Assembly: GCF_001655685.1 (NCBI RefSeq)
Contig: NZ_LYVF01000192.1
Span: forward strand, 51,402 to 115,401
DNA length: 64,000 nt
Origin: Desulfotomaculum copahuensis
Lineage (GTDB): Bacteria; Bacillota; Desulfotomaculia; Desulfotomaculales; Desulfovirgulaceae
Reading direction: 5' to 3'
Below, one piece after another: positions 45,322-54,695 of the stretch. Made by a program: the position numbers and the translations under genes. Position 1 is the stretch's first letter, and the number at the start of each line of letters is the position of its first letter. A model generated the notes under the pieces. It was not told the DNA's origin. It searched no databases and saw nothing but the letters and a program-made list of their open reading frames with translations.

Positions 45322-45843
45322 GTGGGGCAGCAAAAGGAGCTCGCCGTCTGCATCGACCGGCTGGAGGAAGTGTTCCAGCAAATGATCCGCCGCTTGCATG
45401 CCGAACTGGATCATCACCTGGCACAGGGCATTACGGGCAGCCAGTTTTTTGTGATGAAACGGGTTGAACGGCGCGGGCGTATGATGGTTTCCGAGATGGC
45501 CGAAGACATGGGCGTGTCCTTAAGTGCCATCACCGCGCTGGTGGACCGGCTGCACAAGGCCGGATTCGTGCGGCGGGTGCGTGACGACAGCGACCGGCGG
45601 GTGGTCTGGCTGGAAGTGACACCCGAGGGCAGGCAGGTACTGCAATCTTGCCTGCTGACCAGGCGGCGGATCCTGGAAAGATATCTCGGCCAGTTGCCCC
45701 TAACAGATGTGGAGCAGCTGGTGCACATTTACGAAAAGCTGCTGGCTGTAATCCAGCGGGAGGGGGGCGGTATTACAACCGGCCGGGGGTGCTGCGCCGT
45801 GCACCAGATGCCGGAGGAAGGACCGGGGGAGAAGCCCGGATAA
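45322..45843 (+). CDS. MarR family transcriptional regulator
   Basis: The 173-residue protein has the winged helix-turn-helix of MarR: MVSEMAEDMGVSLSAITALV then DRLHKAGFVRRVRDDSDRRV (the DxRxxR wing region), flanked by dimerisation helices. The C-terminal 25 residues are an added Gly/Cys-containing tail (TGRGCCAVHQMPEEGPGE). The GTG start follows GGGGTAAAGG. It is transcribed toward an adaptor/RND pair 229 bp downstream and probably controls it and itself. Confidence 0.9.
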   Translation: MGQQKELAVCIDRLEEVFQQMIRRLHAELDHHLAQGITGSQFFVMKRVERRGRMMVSEMAEDMGVSLSAITALVDRLHKAGFVRRVRDDSDRRVVWLEVTPEGRQVLQSCLLTRRRILERYLGQLPLTDVEQLVHIYEKLLAVIQREGGGITTGRGCCAVHQMPEEGPGEKPG

Positions 45844-46028
45844 AGAGGTTTACCGGCAACGGGTTGCTTCCGGGCGCCTGCCAGCCGCGCAGGTCTTAAA
45901 ACGGCTACCTGTTTGATGGTGGCGCATTGCTTTTTAGTGCTGGGTTATGTGTCATCTGCCGCCTGTGAAATCGGGCTGGCCGGTTGAATACGGATTGGTT
46001 TTGGCGGAAACTTTTTCAGCATAACCGT

Positions 46029-46050
46029 GTAATTACTTTACAGGTACAAT
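46029..46050 (+). promoter_or_regulatory. Possible MarR box and -10 element upstream of the adaptor gene
   Basis: GTAATTAC at 46029-46036 repeats the octamer in the marR promoter. TACAAT at 46045-46050 could be a -10; the -35 position is poor. The region 45844-46028 shows nothing else. Confidence 0.4.
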
Positions 46051-46072
46051 TATGGGGCGGGGAGTGAAGCAT

Positions 46073-47431
46073 ATGGCCAATGAGCATGAAGCGCCGGCAA
46101 ACGGCGCGCCGGAAGAAGACAGGGGCGGCCTGCCACCGGCCGGGGGCGATGCTGTACATAGCAAAAACGGCGGCCGGGCGCGCAAGGTGATCATAGCGGT
46201 TGTGGCCGTACTGGTGGTCGTGGCCGCCGGGCTGGCCATCACCCATGGCAAAAAGCCGGCGGCCGTCGATCAGGCCGCGGCCGGGACGCTGACGGTGAGC
46301 ACGGCCAAAGCGGAGACGGGCTATCTGAGCAACGATACGGTGGTCAGCGGCAAGCTGGAGGCCGTGCAGTCGTCCGAAGTGGTGGCCAAGATGCCCGGCA
46401 AGGTGGCGGCCGTTTTCGTGGATGTGGGCAGCACGGTACAGGCCGGTCAGCCGCTGGTGCAGCTGGACAATAAGGATTTACAGGACCGGGTGAGCCAGGC
46501 GCAGTCCGGAGTGAGCCAGGCACAGGCCGCTGTGGACCAGGCGCAGGCGGGGGTTCAGGCGGCGCAGGCCGGTGCCGGGACGGCGCAGGCCGCCCTGGCC
46601 ACCGCCCGGGCCAACTATGCGGTGGCTCAGGCCAACTATCAGCGCGGGCAGCAGTTGCTGGCCGCCGGGGCCATTCCCCAGGCTGATTTTGAAAGACTGT
46701 ATGAACTGCCGTATGAAAAAGCCAAACAAGACGTAGAAAATAGCGCCCCTTCCGGAGTTGCATCAAACCAGGCTCAACAGGCACAAGCCCAGGCCGGCTT
46801 GAAAACCGCCCAGGCCGGGCTGCAGGCGGCGCAGGCGGCGTTGGCCCTGGCGCAGCAGGCACTGCATGACAGTGTGATTACCGCCCCCTTCAGCGGCGTA
46901 ATCACCGCGCGTCTGGTCGATCCCGGCGAAATGGCCAACGGGGCGGTGGTCTCCATGGTCAACCTGGATAAAGTGGTAGTCAAGGCCACTGTCGGCGAAG
47001 ATGTAATCAATCAGTTGAAGCAGGGCGAGAAGGTACAGGTGAAAATCAGCGCCGCCTCCGGGCAGCCCTTCACCGGTGTGCTGACCAACATCTCCCCGGC
47101 CGCTGATCCGGTGACCAAGGCCTATCCGGTCAAAATCGAAATCGACAATGCCAATCATATCTTAAAGCCGGGCATGTTCGCCGAGGTGGATCTGCCCCGC
47201 GACCGGCAGAAATCCCTGCTCGTGCCCCGGGACGCGGTGGTCAAGGACGGGGACAAGAGCTACGTCTGGGTGCTCAAGGACGGCGTGGTCAACCGGCGGG
47301 AGGTGAAAACAGGCGACTCGGACGGCACCAATATTGTGATCACCTCCGGGCTGACGGCAGGTGAAGATGTGGTTACCGCCGGACAGGAAACTTTGCAGGA
47401 CGGCGCCAGAGTGACGGTGAAAAACGGTTAA
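46073..47431 (+). CDS. RND-type membrane fusion (adaptor) protein
   Basis: The 452-residue adaptor has a cytoplasmic N-terminal stretch of about 40 residues (Gly/Ala/Pro/Glu-rich), one membrane helix (VIIAVVAVLVVVAAGLAI) and the first lipoyl half (SSEVVAKMPGKVAAVFVDVG). An extremely Ala/Gln-rich coiled-coil hairpin follows (QAQSGVSQAQAAVDQAQAGV), then the second half (DSVITAPFSGVITARLVDPG), a beta-barrel and a membrane-proximal domain. ATG 46073 follows GGGGAG at a normal distance; ATG 46052 lies at the putative -10 and is less likely. The RND gene follows after 12 bp. Confidence 0.9.
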   Translation: MANEHEAPANGAPEEDRGGLPPAGGDAVHSKNGGRARKVIIAVVAVLVVVAAGLAITHGKKPAAVDQAAAGTLTVSTAKAETGYLSNDTVVSGKLEAVQSSEVVAKMPGKVAAVFVDVGSTVQAGQPLVQLDNKDLQDRVSQAQSGVSQAQAAVDQAQAGVQAAQAGAGTAQAALATARANYAVAQANYQRGQQLLAAGAIPQADFERLYELPYEKAKQDVENSAPSGVASNQAQQAQAQAGLKTAQAGLQAAQAALALAQQALHDSVITAPFSGVITARLVDPGEMANGAVVSMVNLDKVVVKATVGEDVINQLKQGEKVQVKISAASGQPFTGVLTNISPAADPVTKAYPVKIEIDNANHILKPGMFAEVDLPRDRQKSLLVPRDAVVKDGDKSYVWVLKDGVVNRREVKTGDSDGTNIVITSGLTAGEDVVTAGQETLQDGARVTVKNG

Positions 47432-47443
47432 CGGAGGAAATCC

Positions 47444-50400
47444 ATGAAAATAACCGACACTTCGATCAACCGTCCCATGCTGGTGGCCGTGCTGGTGAGT
47501 GTGGTGCTCATCCTGGGCGCCGTCTCCCTGAGCCGGTTGAACATCGACCTCTACCCCGAAATGGACCTGCCGGTGGCCGCCGTGGTCACCCAGGATCCCG
47601 GCGTGGGTCCGGAGGAAGTGGAAGCCCAGGTCACCAAACCGCTGGAATCGGTGCTCGGTACGGTGAACAACCTGGACAGCATTCAGTCCACCAGCAGCAC
47701 CGGCAACTCCCTGGTCGTCGTGCAGTATAAATGGGGCACCAACATGGATGTGGCCGCCATGCAGATGCGGGACAAGATCGACCTGGTGCGCCAGTATTTA
47801 CCGGACGGCGTCAAATCGCCGATGGTGTTCAAAATGGACCCGAACATGATCCCGATCATGCAGCTGGCCCTGTCCTCATCCGACCCGGAGCAGCTGAAAA
47901 AGATCACCGATGATGTAATCCAGCCCCGGCTGGAGCGCACCGCCGGGGTGGCCAGCGTCTGGACGGCCGGCGGGGTGGAGCGGGAGATCCACGTCCTGGT
48001 CGACCCGGCGCGCCTGCAGGGCCGCGGGCTGTCCCTGAACCAGTTGACGGCGGCGCTGACGGCCGAGAACATGAATGTCTCCGCCGGTTCCGTGCAGGAA
48101 GGCAGCAAGGATCTTTTGGTGCGCGTAACCGGTCAATATAAAAATCTGGATCAGATCCGTAACCTGGTGATCAGTTCCCCCGGCGGCGCCGCCGTGCACC
48201 TGGGTGACGTGGCGCAGGTGACGGATGGCCAGAAAAAAACCACCGGCTTCAGCCGGGTGAACGGTAAATCCGCCCTGACTGTATTCATTCAGAAACAGAG
48301 CGGCTCCAATACGGTGAAAGTGGCGCAGGCGGTGCGCCGGACGATCGCTGATTTAAAACAGCAGGTGCCCGGCGTGAAGTTTGATCTGGTCATGGATCAG
48401 TCCAAATACATTGAGGAATCGATCACCCACGTGGTGCGGGAAGCCCTGGCGGGCGGCCTGCTGGCCGTGCTGGTGATGTGGATTTTCATGCGTAACCTGC
48501 GCAGTACGCTGATCATATCCACCGCCATTCCCATCTCCATTGTCGGCACCTTTGTCCTGCTTTATTTTAACAACATGACTTTGAACCTGGTCTCCATGGG
48601 CGGGCTGGCCCTGGGAGTGGGCCTGATCGTGGACGACGCCATTGTGGTGCTGGAAAACATCTACCGGCACCGCCAGCAGGGCTACGGACTGGTGGACGCC
48701 GCCAAAACGGCCACCGGCGAAGTGGGCGGCGCGGTGATCGCTTCCACCCTGACCACCATGGCCGTCTTTTTACCGATTGTTTTCGTCCAGGGGCTGGCGG
48801 CGCAGCTGTTCCGGCCCATGGCCCTGACGGTTTCCTTTTCCATTTTCACCTCCCTGATTGTGGCTCTGACCCTGGTGCCCCTTTTGGCCTCCCGCCTGCT
48901 CAAGCTGGAGGGACGGCGGGGCGTAAAGAACGGGGTGCTCGGGCGGCTGTACGCCGTTTCCGGGCACTGGTCCGACAAATTGAACGATGCCTACCGGCGC
49001 CTGCTGGAATGGGCGCTGGGGCACCGGCGCCTGGTGATCGGCGGGGTGGTGGTGCTCATGGTATTGAGCCTGGCCGTCTTCCCCCTGGTCGGTTTTGAGT
49101 TTATGCCGTCCATGGATCAGGGCTATGTGAATGTAACGGCAAAAATGCCCCGCGGTACGAATCTGGCCGCCACCAACCGGGTGGCCGCGCAGATTGAAAA
49201 AGACGCGCTAAAAATGCCCGGGGTGGAAAGCATCTTCACCGGAGTGGGTTTTACCGGCACACAGGGGATGTGGGGCGAGCAGTCCACCGATTTGGCCCAG
49301 GTGAGTTTGAAACTGGCCGACAAGACCCGGCGCGCTCTTTCCGACCGGCAGATCGCGGAGCAGCTGCGGGAGCAGTTGAAGAACATACCGGGGGCCAAAA
49401 TCACCGTGGCCGCCCAGGACCCCAACCAGATGCAGGGCTCCGGCGCCCCCGTTTCAGTGAAAATAGCGGGTGACGACCTGGCTGTGCTGACCAAACTGGG
49501 CGACGACCTGGCCGGCCTGATCCGCGGCGTGCCGGGTGCCCGGGAAGTGACCAGCAGCCTGGAGGAAGGGCGGCCGGAGGTGCAGGTGCTGGTGGACCGG
49601 GACCGGGCGGCCGCCTACGGCCTGTCCCCGGCCGACGTGGCCGCCACTGTGCGTACGGCCATCGACGGCACGGCGGCCACCCAGTACCACACCGGCGGAC
49701 ATGAAGTGGATATCCGGGTGCAGCTGGCGGGCGGAGCGCAGGCGCGTTTAGCCGACCTTGCCGGTCTTACCATTACCGCGCCGTCCGGGACGCAGGTGCC
49801 CTTGAGCCAGGTGGCGCATTTGCAGGAATCCACCGGACCAAACGCCATCGCCCGCGAAAACGGCTCCCGGGTGGTGCAGGTAACCGCGCAGTTGGCCGGG
49901 CGCAGTCTGTCCGCCGTGGTCAGGGACATCAAGGCCAAAATGCCCGGGCTGGCCCTGCCGCCCGGGTATACGCTGGACTTCGGGGGCGAACAGAAGCAGA
50001 TGGCCGAGGCCTTCGGCGACCTGGGCCTGGCCTTGATCCTGGCGGTGGTGCTGGTCTACCTGGTGATGGTGGCCCAGTTTGAATCGGCAATCTACCCCTT
50101 GATCATCATGTTTTCCGTACCCGTAACCATCATCGGGGTGGTGTTCAGCCTGCTGGTCACCGGGCGTGCCTTTTCCGTACCGGCCTTCATCGGTGTGATC
50201 ATGCTGGTGGGCGTTGTGGTGAAAAACGCCATCGTATTGATTGATTATGTGAATATACTGCGCCGGCGCGGTCTGGACCGGCGTGCGGCGCTGCTCAGGG
50301 CCGGACCCACCCGCCTGCGCCCCATTTTGATGACGGCGCTGACGGCCATCCTGGCCATGCTGCCGATGGCGCTGGCCCTGGGGCAGGGCGCGGAGGGGCA

Positions 50401-50569
50401 GGCGCCCATGGCCACAGTGGTGGCCGGCGGGCTGGCTTTTTCCACCTTGATCACCCTGGTGCTGGTGCCGGTGGTCTACACCATCCTGGACGACTGGAAG
50501 GAGCGCTGGTGGGACCGCCTGTGGAATAAAGGGGCGGATAAGGCGGGCGGTGGTACGGCATCCGGCTGA
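47444..50569 (+). CDS. RND family multidrug efflux permease (AcrB/SwrC-like)
   Basis: The 1041-residue protein is a hydrophobe/amphiphile-type RND pump. Its N-terminus SINRPMLVAVLVSVVLILGA and LYPEMDLPVAAVVTQDPGVG are typical, and the proton-relay Asp pair is residues 397-398 in GLIVDDAIVVLENIYRHRQQ. Both porter loops and the C-terminal RLRPILMTALTAILAMLPMA are intact. SwrC of Bacillus, a monoderm relative, exports surfactin and other amphiphiles, a plausible type of role. It forms a pair with the adaptor upstream under the putative control of MarR. Confidence 0.94.
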   Translation: MKITDTSINRPMLVAVLVSVVLILGAVSLSRLNIDLYPEMDLPVAAVVTQDPGVGPEEVEAQVTKPLESVLGTVNNLDSIQSTSSTGNSLVVVQYKWGTNMDVAAMQMRDKIDLVRQYLPDGVKSPMVFKMDPNMIPIMQLALSSSDPEQLKKITDDVIQPRLERTAGVASVWTAGGVEREIHVLVDPARLQGRGLSLNQLTAALTAENMNVSAGSVQEGSKDLLVRVTGQYKNLDQIRNLVISSPGGAAVHLGDVAQVTDGQKKTTGFSRVNGKSALTVFIQKQSGSNTVKVAQAVRRTIADLKQQVPGVKFDLVMDQSKYIEESITHVVREALAGGLLAVLVMWIFMRNLRSTLIISTAIPISIVGTFVLLYFNNMTLNLVSMGGLALGVGLIVDDAIVVLENIYRHRQQGYGLVDAAKTATGEVGGAVIASTLTTMAVFLPIVFVQGLAAQLFRPMALTVSFSIFTSLIVALTLVPLLASRLLKLEGRRGVKNGVLGRLYAVSGHWSDKLNDAYRRLLEWALGHRRLVIGGVVVLMVLSLAVFPLVGFEFMPSMDQGYVNVTAKMPRGTNLAATNRVAAQIEKDALKMPGVESIFTGVGFTGTQGMWGEQSTDLAQVSLKLADKTRRALSDRQIAEQLREQLKNIPGAKITVAAQDPNQMQGSGAPVSVKIAGDDLAVLTKLGDDLAGLIRGVPGAREVTSSLEEGRPEVQVLVDRDRAAAYGLSPADVAATVRTAIDGTAATQYHTGGHEVDIRVQLAGGAQARLADLAGLTITAPSGTQVPLSQVAHLQESTGPNAIARENGSRVVQVTAQLAGRSLSAVVRDIKAKMPGLALPPGYTLDFGGEQKQMAEAFGDLGLALILAVVLVYLVMVAQFESAIYPLIIMFSVPVTIIGVVFSLLVTGRAFSVPAFIGVIMLVGVVVKNAIVLIDYVNILRRRGLDRRAALLRAGPTRLRPILMTALTAILAMLPMALALGQGAEGQAPMATVVAGGLAFSTLITLVLVPVVYTILDDWKERWWDRLWNKGADKAGGGTASG

Positions 50570-50840
50570 AGAAGGAACGGCGCGGCGGGCGAAGCCTGCA
50601 TGGGCGGCTGACACCGCCGTCCGGCGGTAAAACAGGGAAGCGGCGGGATCCCGGCGGCCCGCTGCGCATGCGGCAACCGGATACGGCACCTGCTGGCGAA
50701 GGGCACGCCCCGTCTGCCATCCGGTTTGAAAACGGTACTGCCGCGGCCGCATCCGGCCGGACGGCGTCCGTCCCCGGCGTTTACGGGCCGGACTGCTTGC
50801 GATTCGCGTTTGAAGCTTACTGGAGAAGGGGGAACCCGGT

Positions 50841-51497
50841 TTGAAAAACAAGAAATTGATTTATTTGGTCGCGGCACTGATGGTGGTGGTCCTGGCCGGG
50901 ATCAGTTATTATTACTGGCATGAAAACACCTATTATGTATCCACCGATGACGCTATGATTGACGGTGACGTTTATAACGTCAGTCCGCAGGTGGCGGCCA
51001 AGATTATTGAATTTGATGTCAATGAGGGGCAAATGGTGAATGCAGGGGACATTATCGCCCGTTTGGACGACACCACCCTGCCGCCGGGTTCGAACAGCGA
51101 TCTGGCGGTAATCCGGGCGCCGATCAGCGGCGTGGTGATCAAAAAGGTGAACCACGTCGGCGAGGTGGCGGCCCCCGGCTATCCGGTGGTGATGATGGTG
51201 GATCCCCATGCCCTGTATGTGACGGCCAACATTGAAGAGACCAAGGTCAACCGGGTGCATCCCGGACAGCCGGTGGATATTACGGTGGACCAGTTGCCGG
51301 GGAAAAAGTTCACCGGTGTGGTTACATCGGTGACCAGGGCCACTCAGGCCACCTTCTCACTGCTGCCCACCGGCAACACGGGCGGCAACTTCACCAAGGT
51401 CACCCAGCGCATTCCGGTGCGCATCGCCTTGAATGCCTATCAGGGGGCCAAACTTTTATACGGCGCCAGCGCGGAAGTAAAGATCCATGTGAAATAA
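50841..51497 (+). CDS. Compact EmrA/HlyD-type adaptor lacking the coiled-coil hairpin
   Basis: The 218-residue protein has an N-terminal membrane helix (LIYLVAALMVVVLAGISYYY) and EmrA-like starts (YYVSTDDAMIDGDVYNVSPQ). The two lipoyl halves are joined by a link of only about 11 residues (TTLPPGSNSDL) where EmrA has a helical hairpin of 100 or more. The barrel (LYVTANIEETKVNRVHPGQP) and C-terminal parts are complete. Without a hairpin it cannot reach a TolC duct, which fits a monoderm envelope. The TTG start follows GAGAAGGGGG. The gene lies 188 bp upstream of the EmrB-like gene. Confidence 0.88.
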   Translation: MKNKKLIYLVAALMVVVLAGISYYYWHENTYYVSTDDAMIDGDVYNVSPQVAAKIIEFDVNEGQMVNAGDIIARLDDTTLPPGSNSDLAVIRAPISGVVIKKVNHVGEVAAPGYPVVMMVDPHALYVTANIEETKVNRVHPGQPVDITVDQLPGKKFTGVVTSVTRATQATFSLLPTGNTGGNFTKVTQRIPVRIALNAYQGAKLLYGASAEVKIHVK

Positions 51498-51685
51498 AAA
51501 CATATTCCGGTGTTTTCCGGTGCCACGGTGTGTGAAGTCCAGTTCAGGAACCGGTAAGGCCGGCGCTGCTTTTACCGCCCGGAATGCAGCGCACGAAGCG
51601 GCGCCGGGATCCGGCGGCGGGAATTTTCCGGAGCGCGGACGGCATCGGACGGGTTCTGTCCGCCGATTATGCGGAGGGAGAGATA

Positions 51686-53434
51686 GTGGCCAGCGTGAAT
51701 GAATTAAACAAGCAGCCTTTAACAAGCGGGGGGCGCGCCAGGTCCGGCGCCGCGGATGGCTCCGTTTCCGGGCTTGAAAACAGTACCTCCGGGGGCGCGG
51801 CGCCCGCCGGGAAACAATCCGGTCCGCCCCCGGGGCCGCCGGCCGGGCACATACCTTGGGCGCCGGTGATGGTTCTGGTGCTGGGCGCTTTCATGGCCAT
51901 TCTGGACAGCAGCATCGTGAATGTGGCCCTGCCCAAAATGATGGCCATTTTCGGGGTGGGGGCGGATAAAATACAGTGGGTGCTCACCGGCTACCTGCTC
52001 ACCTCCGGGGTGGTAGTGCCGGTGACCGGCTATCTGGGGGACCGGCTGGGATACAAGCGCGTATACATCCTGGCGCTGGCCGTTTTTACGGCCGGTTCCG
52101 CCCTGTGCAGCCTGGCCTGGAATGAAAATGCCCTGATTGCGGCACGGGTGCTCCAGGCCATCGGCGGGGGGGCGATCATGCCGGTGAGCATGGCCATGAA
52201 CTACCGCATCGTGCCCCGGGACAAGATCGGTCTCGCCCTGGGCATTTGGGGCATCGCAATCAGTATGGGCCCGGCCATCGGACCGACCCTGGGCGGTTAC
52301 CTGGTGGACAATTTCAGCTGGCAGATGATCTTCACTATCAACATTCCGATCGGCATTTTTGCCGTCCTGTTGTCCGGGATGTTGCTGCCGCCCACCCCCG
52401 GCCGCTCTGATTTGCGCTTCGACCTGCCCGGTTTCATTTTTTGCACCGGCGGTTGTTTCGCCATCCTGCTGGCCCTGAGTGAAGGCCAGGACAAAGGCTG
52501 GACTTCCCAGTACATTGTCACCCTGCTTGTAGCGGGTATTTTCGCCATGATCCTGTTCGTGATCTGGGAACTGTTCTTTCCTGAGCCCATGCTTGATGTG
52601 CGTTTGATGCGCAACCCGGTTTTTGCCGCCAGTATTGCCGGTACCACAATCATTACCATCGGCCTTTTTTCGGCGGTCTTTTTGATTCCGATTTACGCCC
52701 AGAACCTGTTGGGTTACACTCCCATGCAGACCGGCTTGCTGATGATGCCCATGGCGCTGACCATGGGAGTGATGATGCCGCTCAGCGGGCGGCTTTTCGA
52801 CCGCCTGGGGGCTGTGCCGTTGTCCCTGACCGGATTGGTGGTGCTCATTTACGCCACATATTTGTTGCACGACTTGAGCCTGGAAACCTCCTACCATCAC
52901 CTGCAATTTTTGATGATTTTGCGGGCGGTGGGATTGGGGCTGTGTATGATGCCCCTGAACACGGCCGGCATGAATGCCATACCGCGGGCACTGGTCGGCC
53001 GTGCTTCGGCGTTGAACAACCTGGCCCGGCAGATCTCCGCTTCGATGGGTATCGCCTACCTGACCTACGTCATGCTGGAGCGCCAGACCGAACACGCCGC
53101 CTGGCTGTCCGGTACGGTGAGCTACTCTTCACCGGGGACGATGAGCTTTTTAAGCCGCCTGCAGGCGCACTTCGCCGGCAGCCTGCCCGGCGGCGCCGGG
53201 CGCGAGGCGGCCCTGGGCACGCTATCCATGCTGGTTCACCAAAAAGCGATGATCCTGGCCATCCAGGATACTTTCCTGGTGTCCATGATAATCGTCATTT
53301 TCGCCATTCCGGCGGTCTTTTTCCTGGGCAAGCGCCGGGTGGAGGCCGCCCTGCAGGCCGAACGCGCCCGTCTGGCCGGCGCTTCCAATACCAAGGCAGG
53401 CGTGGCCGCCGGCGGGGCGGTGGCCGGGGCATAA
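51686..53434 (+). CDS. DHA2 family (EmrB-like) multidrug MFS transporter
   Basis: The 582-residue, 14-helix transporter starts with a Gly/Ser/Pro-rich cytoplasmic extension of about 65 residues. The core then begins VMVLVLGAFMAILDSSIVNV. Motif A (GYLGDRLGYKRVYI) and motif C-like GPAIGPTLGGYLVD are present. It is strongly similar to 27998. GTG 51686 has GGAGGGAG 5 bases upstream; the open frame to 51584 is rejected as it lacks a site. It pairs with the compact adaptor at 50841. The C-terminal tail is Ala/Gly-rich. Confidence 0.93.
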   Translation: MASVNELNKQPLTSGGRARSGAADGSVSGLENSTSGGAAPAGKQSGPPPGPPAGHIPWAPVMVLVLGAFMAILDSSIVNVALPKMMAIFGVGADKIQWVLTGYLLTSGVVVPVTGYLGDRLGYKRVYILALAVFTAGSALCSLAWNENALIAARVLQAIGGGAIMPVSMAMNYRIVPRDKIGLALGIWGIAISMGPAIGPTLGGYLVDNFSWQMIFTINIPIGIFAVLLSGMLLPPTPGRSDLRFDLPGFIFCTGGCFAILLALSEGQDKGWTSQYIVTLLVAGIFAMILFVIWELFFPEPMLDVRLMRNPVFAASIAGTTIITIGLFSAVFLIPIYAQNLLGYTPMQTGLLMMPMALTMGVMMPLSGRLFDRLGAVPLSLTGLVVLIYATYLLHDLSLETSYHHLQFLMILRAVGLGLCMMPLNTAGMNAIPRALVGRASALNNLARQISASMGIAYLTYVMLERQTEHAAWLSGTVSYSSPGTMSFLSRLQAHFAGSLPGGAGREAALGTLSMLVHQKAMILAIQDTFLVSMIIVIFAIPAVFFLGKRRVEAALQAERARLAGASNTKAGVAAGGAVAGA

Positions 53435-53473
53435 AGCATAAGGCGCCGTTCGGGGCTTGCCGTTCAGTTTGCC

Positions 53474-53514
53474 GGACGCCCGCCGGCCTTTGCCGCCGGG
53501 CGTCCTTTCTATTT
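53474..53514 (+). terminator. Terminator after the EmrB-like gene
   Basis: GGACGCCCG / CGGGCGTCC (9 bp) with a loop that can pair further is followed by TTTCTATTTT. Confidence 0.82.
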
Positions 53515-53735
53515 TCAGCGGTTGGTGATAAAATATATGGCGGGCGGGAACAAAACGGCCCGTTCTTTCGTCATAATGATCAGAGCGGTGAAACAAGGGA
53601 CGGGTGTGCCCGCAGGGTGTTTACATGCGCGGTTGGCCGGTAAAAAATAATCACTGTGAGAAAGACTTGCGGCTGTGACGGATTCCGGGCCGCGGCCGCA
53701 GGGCAGGATGTCTTTTTCGGAGGAGCATGCCTTTT

Positions 53736-54506
53736 ATGCGTATCAACCTTTTGGGGGCGCCGGTGGACGCCCTGGATCTGGAAGCCGCGGTGGAGCGGGT
53801 GGCTGCTTTTGTGACCGCCGCCGGGCCGCCCCGCCAGGTGATCACACTGAACCCGGAAATTCTTTTCCGCGCCCGGCAGGAGCCGGCATTGCTGACTCTG
53901 ATCAACAGCGCGGATCTGGTTACCGCCGACGGGGTGGGTATTGTTTGGGCCGCCCGGATGGCCGGCACGCCGGTGCCGGAACGGGTGACCGGCATCGACC
54001 TGATGCTGCGCCTGATGCCCCTCGCCGCCCGGGAGGGCTGGCGGGTCTTTCTGCTCGGCGCGGCGCCGGGGGTGGCTGCGGAAGCCGCCCGGCGCCTGCA
54101 GGCGCAGCACCCCGGTCTGGTCATTGCCGGTACGCACCACGGCTATTTTCAGCCCGGCGCGTCATCCCCGGGGGCGGCGGCAGAGCCCGGTCAGCTTACG
54201 GAGGACGAGGTGGCGGCACTGGTCCGCCGCGCCCGGCCGCACCTGCTGTTTGCCGGCCTTGGCGCACCGAAACAGGAGCGGTTCATCGCCCGGCACAAGG
54301 AGGCCATGGGCGTGCCGGTGTCCATGGGAGTGGGGGGCAGCTTCGACGTGCTGGCCGGCCGGGTGCGCCGGGCTCCCCGCTGGCTGCAGCGGATGCACCT
54401 GGAGTGGCTGGGCCGGCTGTTCATGGAACCGGCCCGCTGGCGGCGCACGCTGGTGCTGCCCCGTTTCGCCTGGCTGGTATTGAGTCATGTGCGTGCGAAG
54501 AATTAA
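53736..54506 (+). CDS. tagA: WecG/TagA/CpsF family glycosyltransferase
   Basis: The 256-residue enzyme belongs to the family of TagA, which adds N-acetylmannosamine to an undecaprenyl-linked GlcNAc in wall teichoic acid linkage-unit synthesis. Motifs seen: VITLNPEILFRARQEP, SADLVTADGVGIVWAARMAG, PERVTGIDLMLRL, LLFAGLGAPKQERFIARHK and SMGVGGSFDVLAGRVRRAP. ATG 53736 is preferred over ATG 53727 because the GGAGGAG site lies only 1 base from the latter. It opens the cell-wall polymer cluster that includes LCP, DUF5693-like and CsaB genes. Confidence 0.92.
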   Translation: MRINLLGAPVDALDLEAAVERVAAFVTAAGPPRQVITLNPEILFRARQEPALLTLINSADLVTADGVGIVWAARMAGTPVPERVTGIDLMLRLMPLAAREGWRVFLLGAAPGVAAEAARRLQAQHPGLVIAGTHHGYFQPGASSPGAAAEPGQLTEDEVAALVRRARPHLLFAGLGAPKQERFIARHKEAMGVPVSMGVGGSFDVLAGRVRRAPRWLQRMHLEWLGRLFMEPARWRRTLVLPRFAWLVLSHVRAKN

Positions 54507-54695
54507 CATCTTGACCCGGCTTTTAGCGCCGTCTGTTTTTGCCGGACAGGTGCGGGAGCTCCGGCGTCCCAATACAGGGGGATCTTTTGCGGGGGCAATT
54601 TGTTACAAAAGCTTGTAAATTGCGCCCGGCCGGCAGGGATGCAGTGCCGGGCGTCGAAAAACTTCATTTGACGTATCATCCGGGGAGGGATTTCA

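Noticed and set aside
51719..53095. A 458-codon minus-strand open frame opposite the EmrB-like gene
   Set aside because: It is a shadow of a GC-rich membrane-protein gene, rich in His, Gln and Gly and without domain features.
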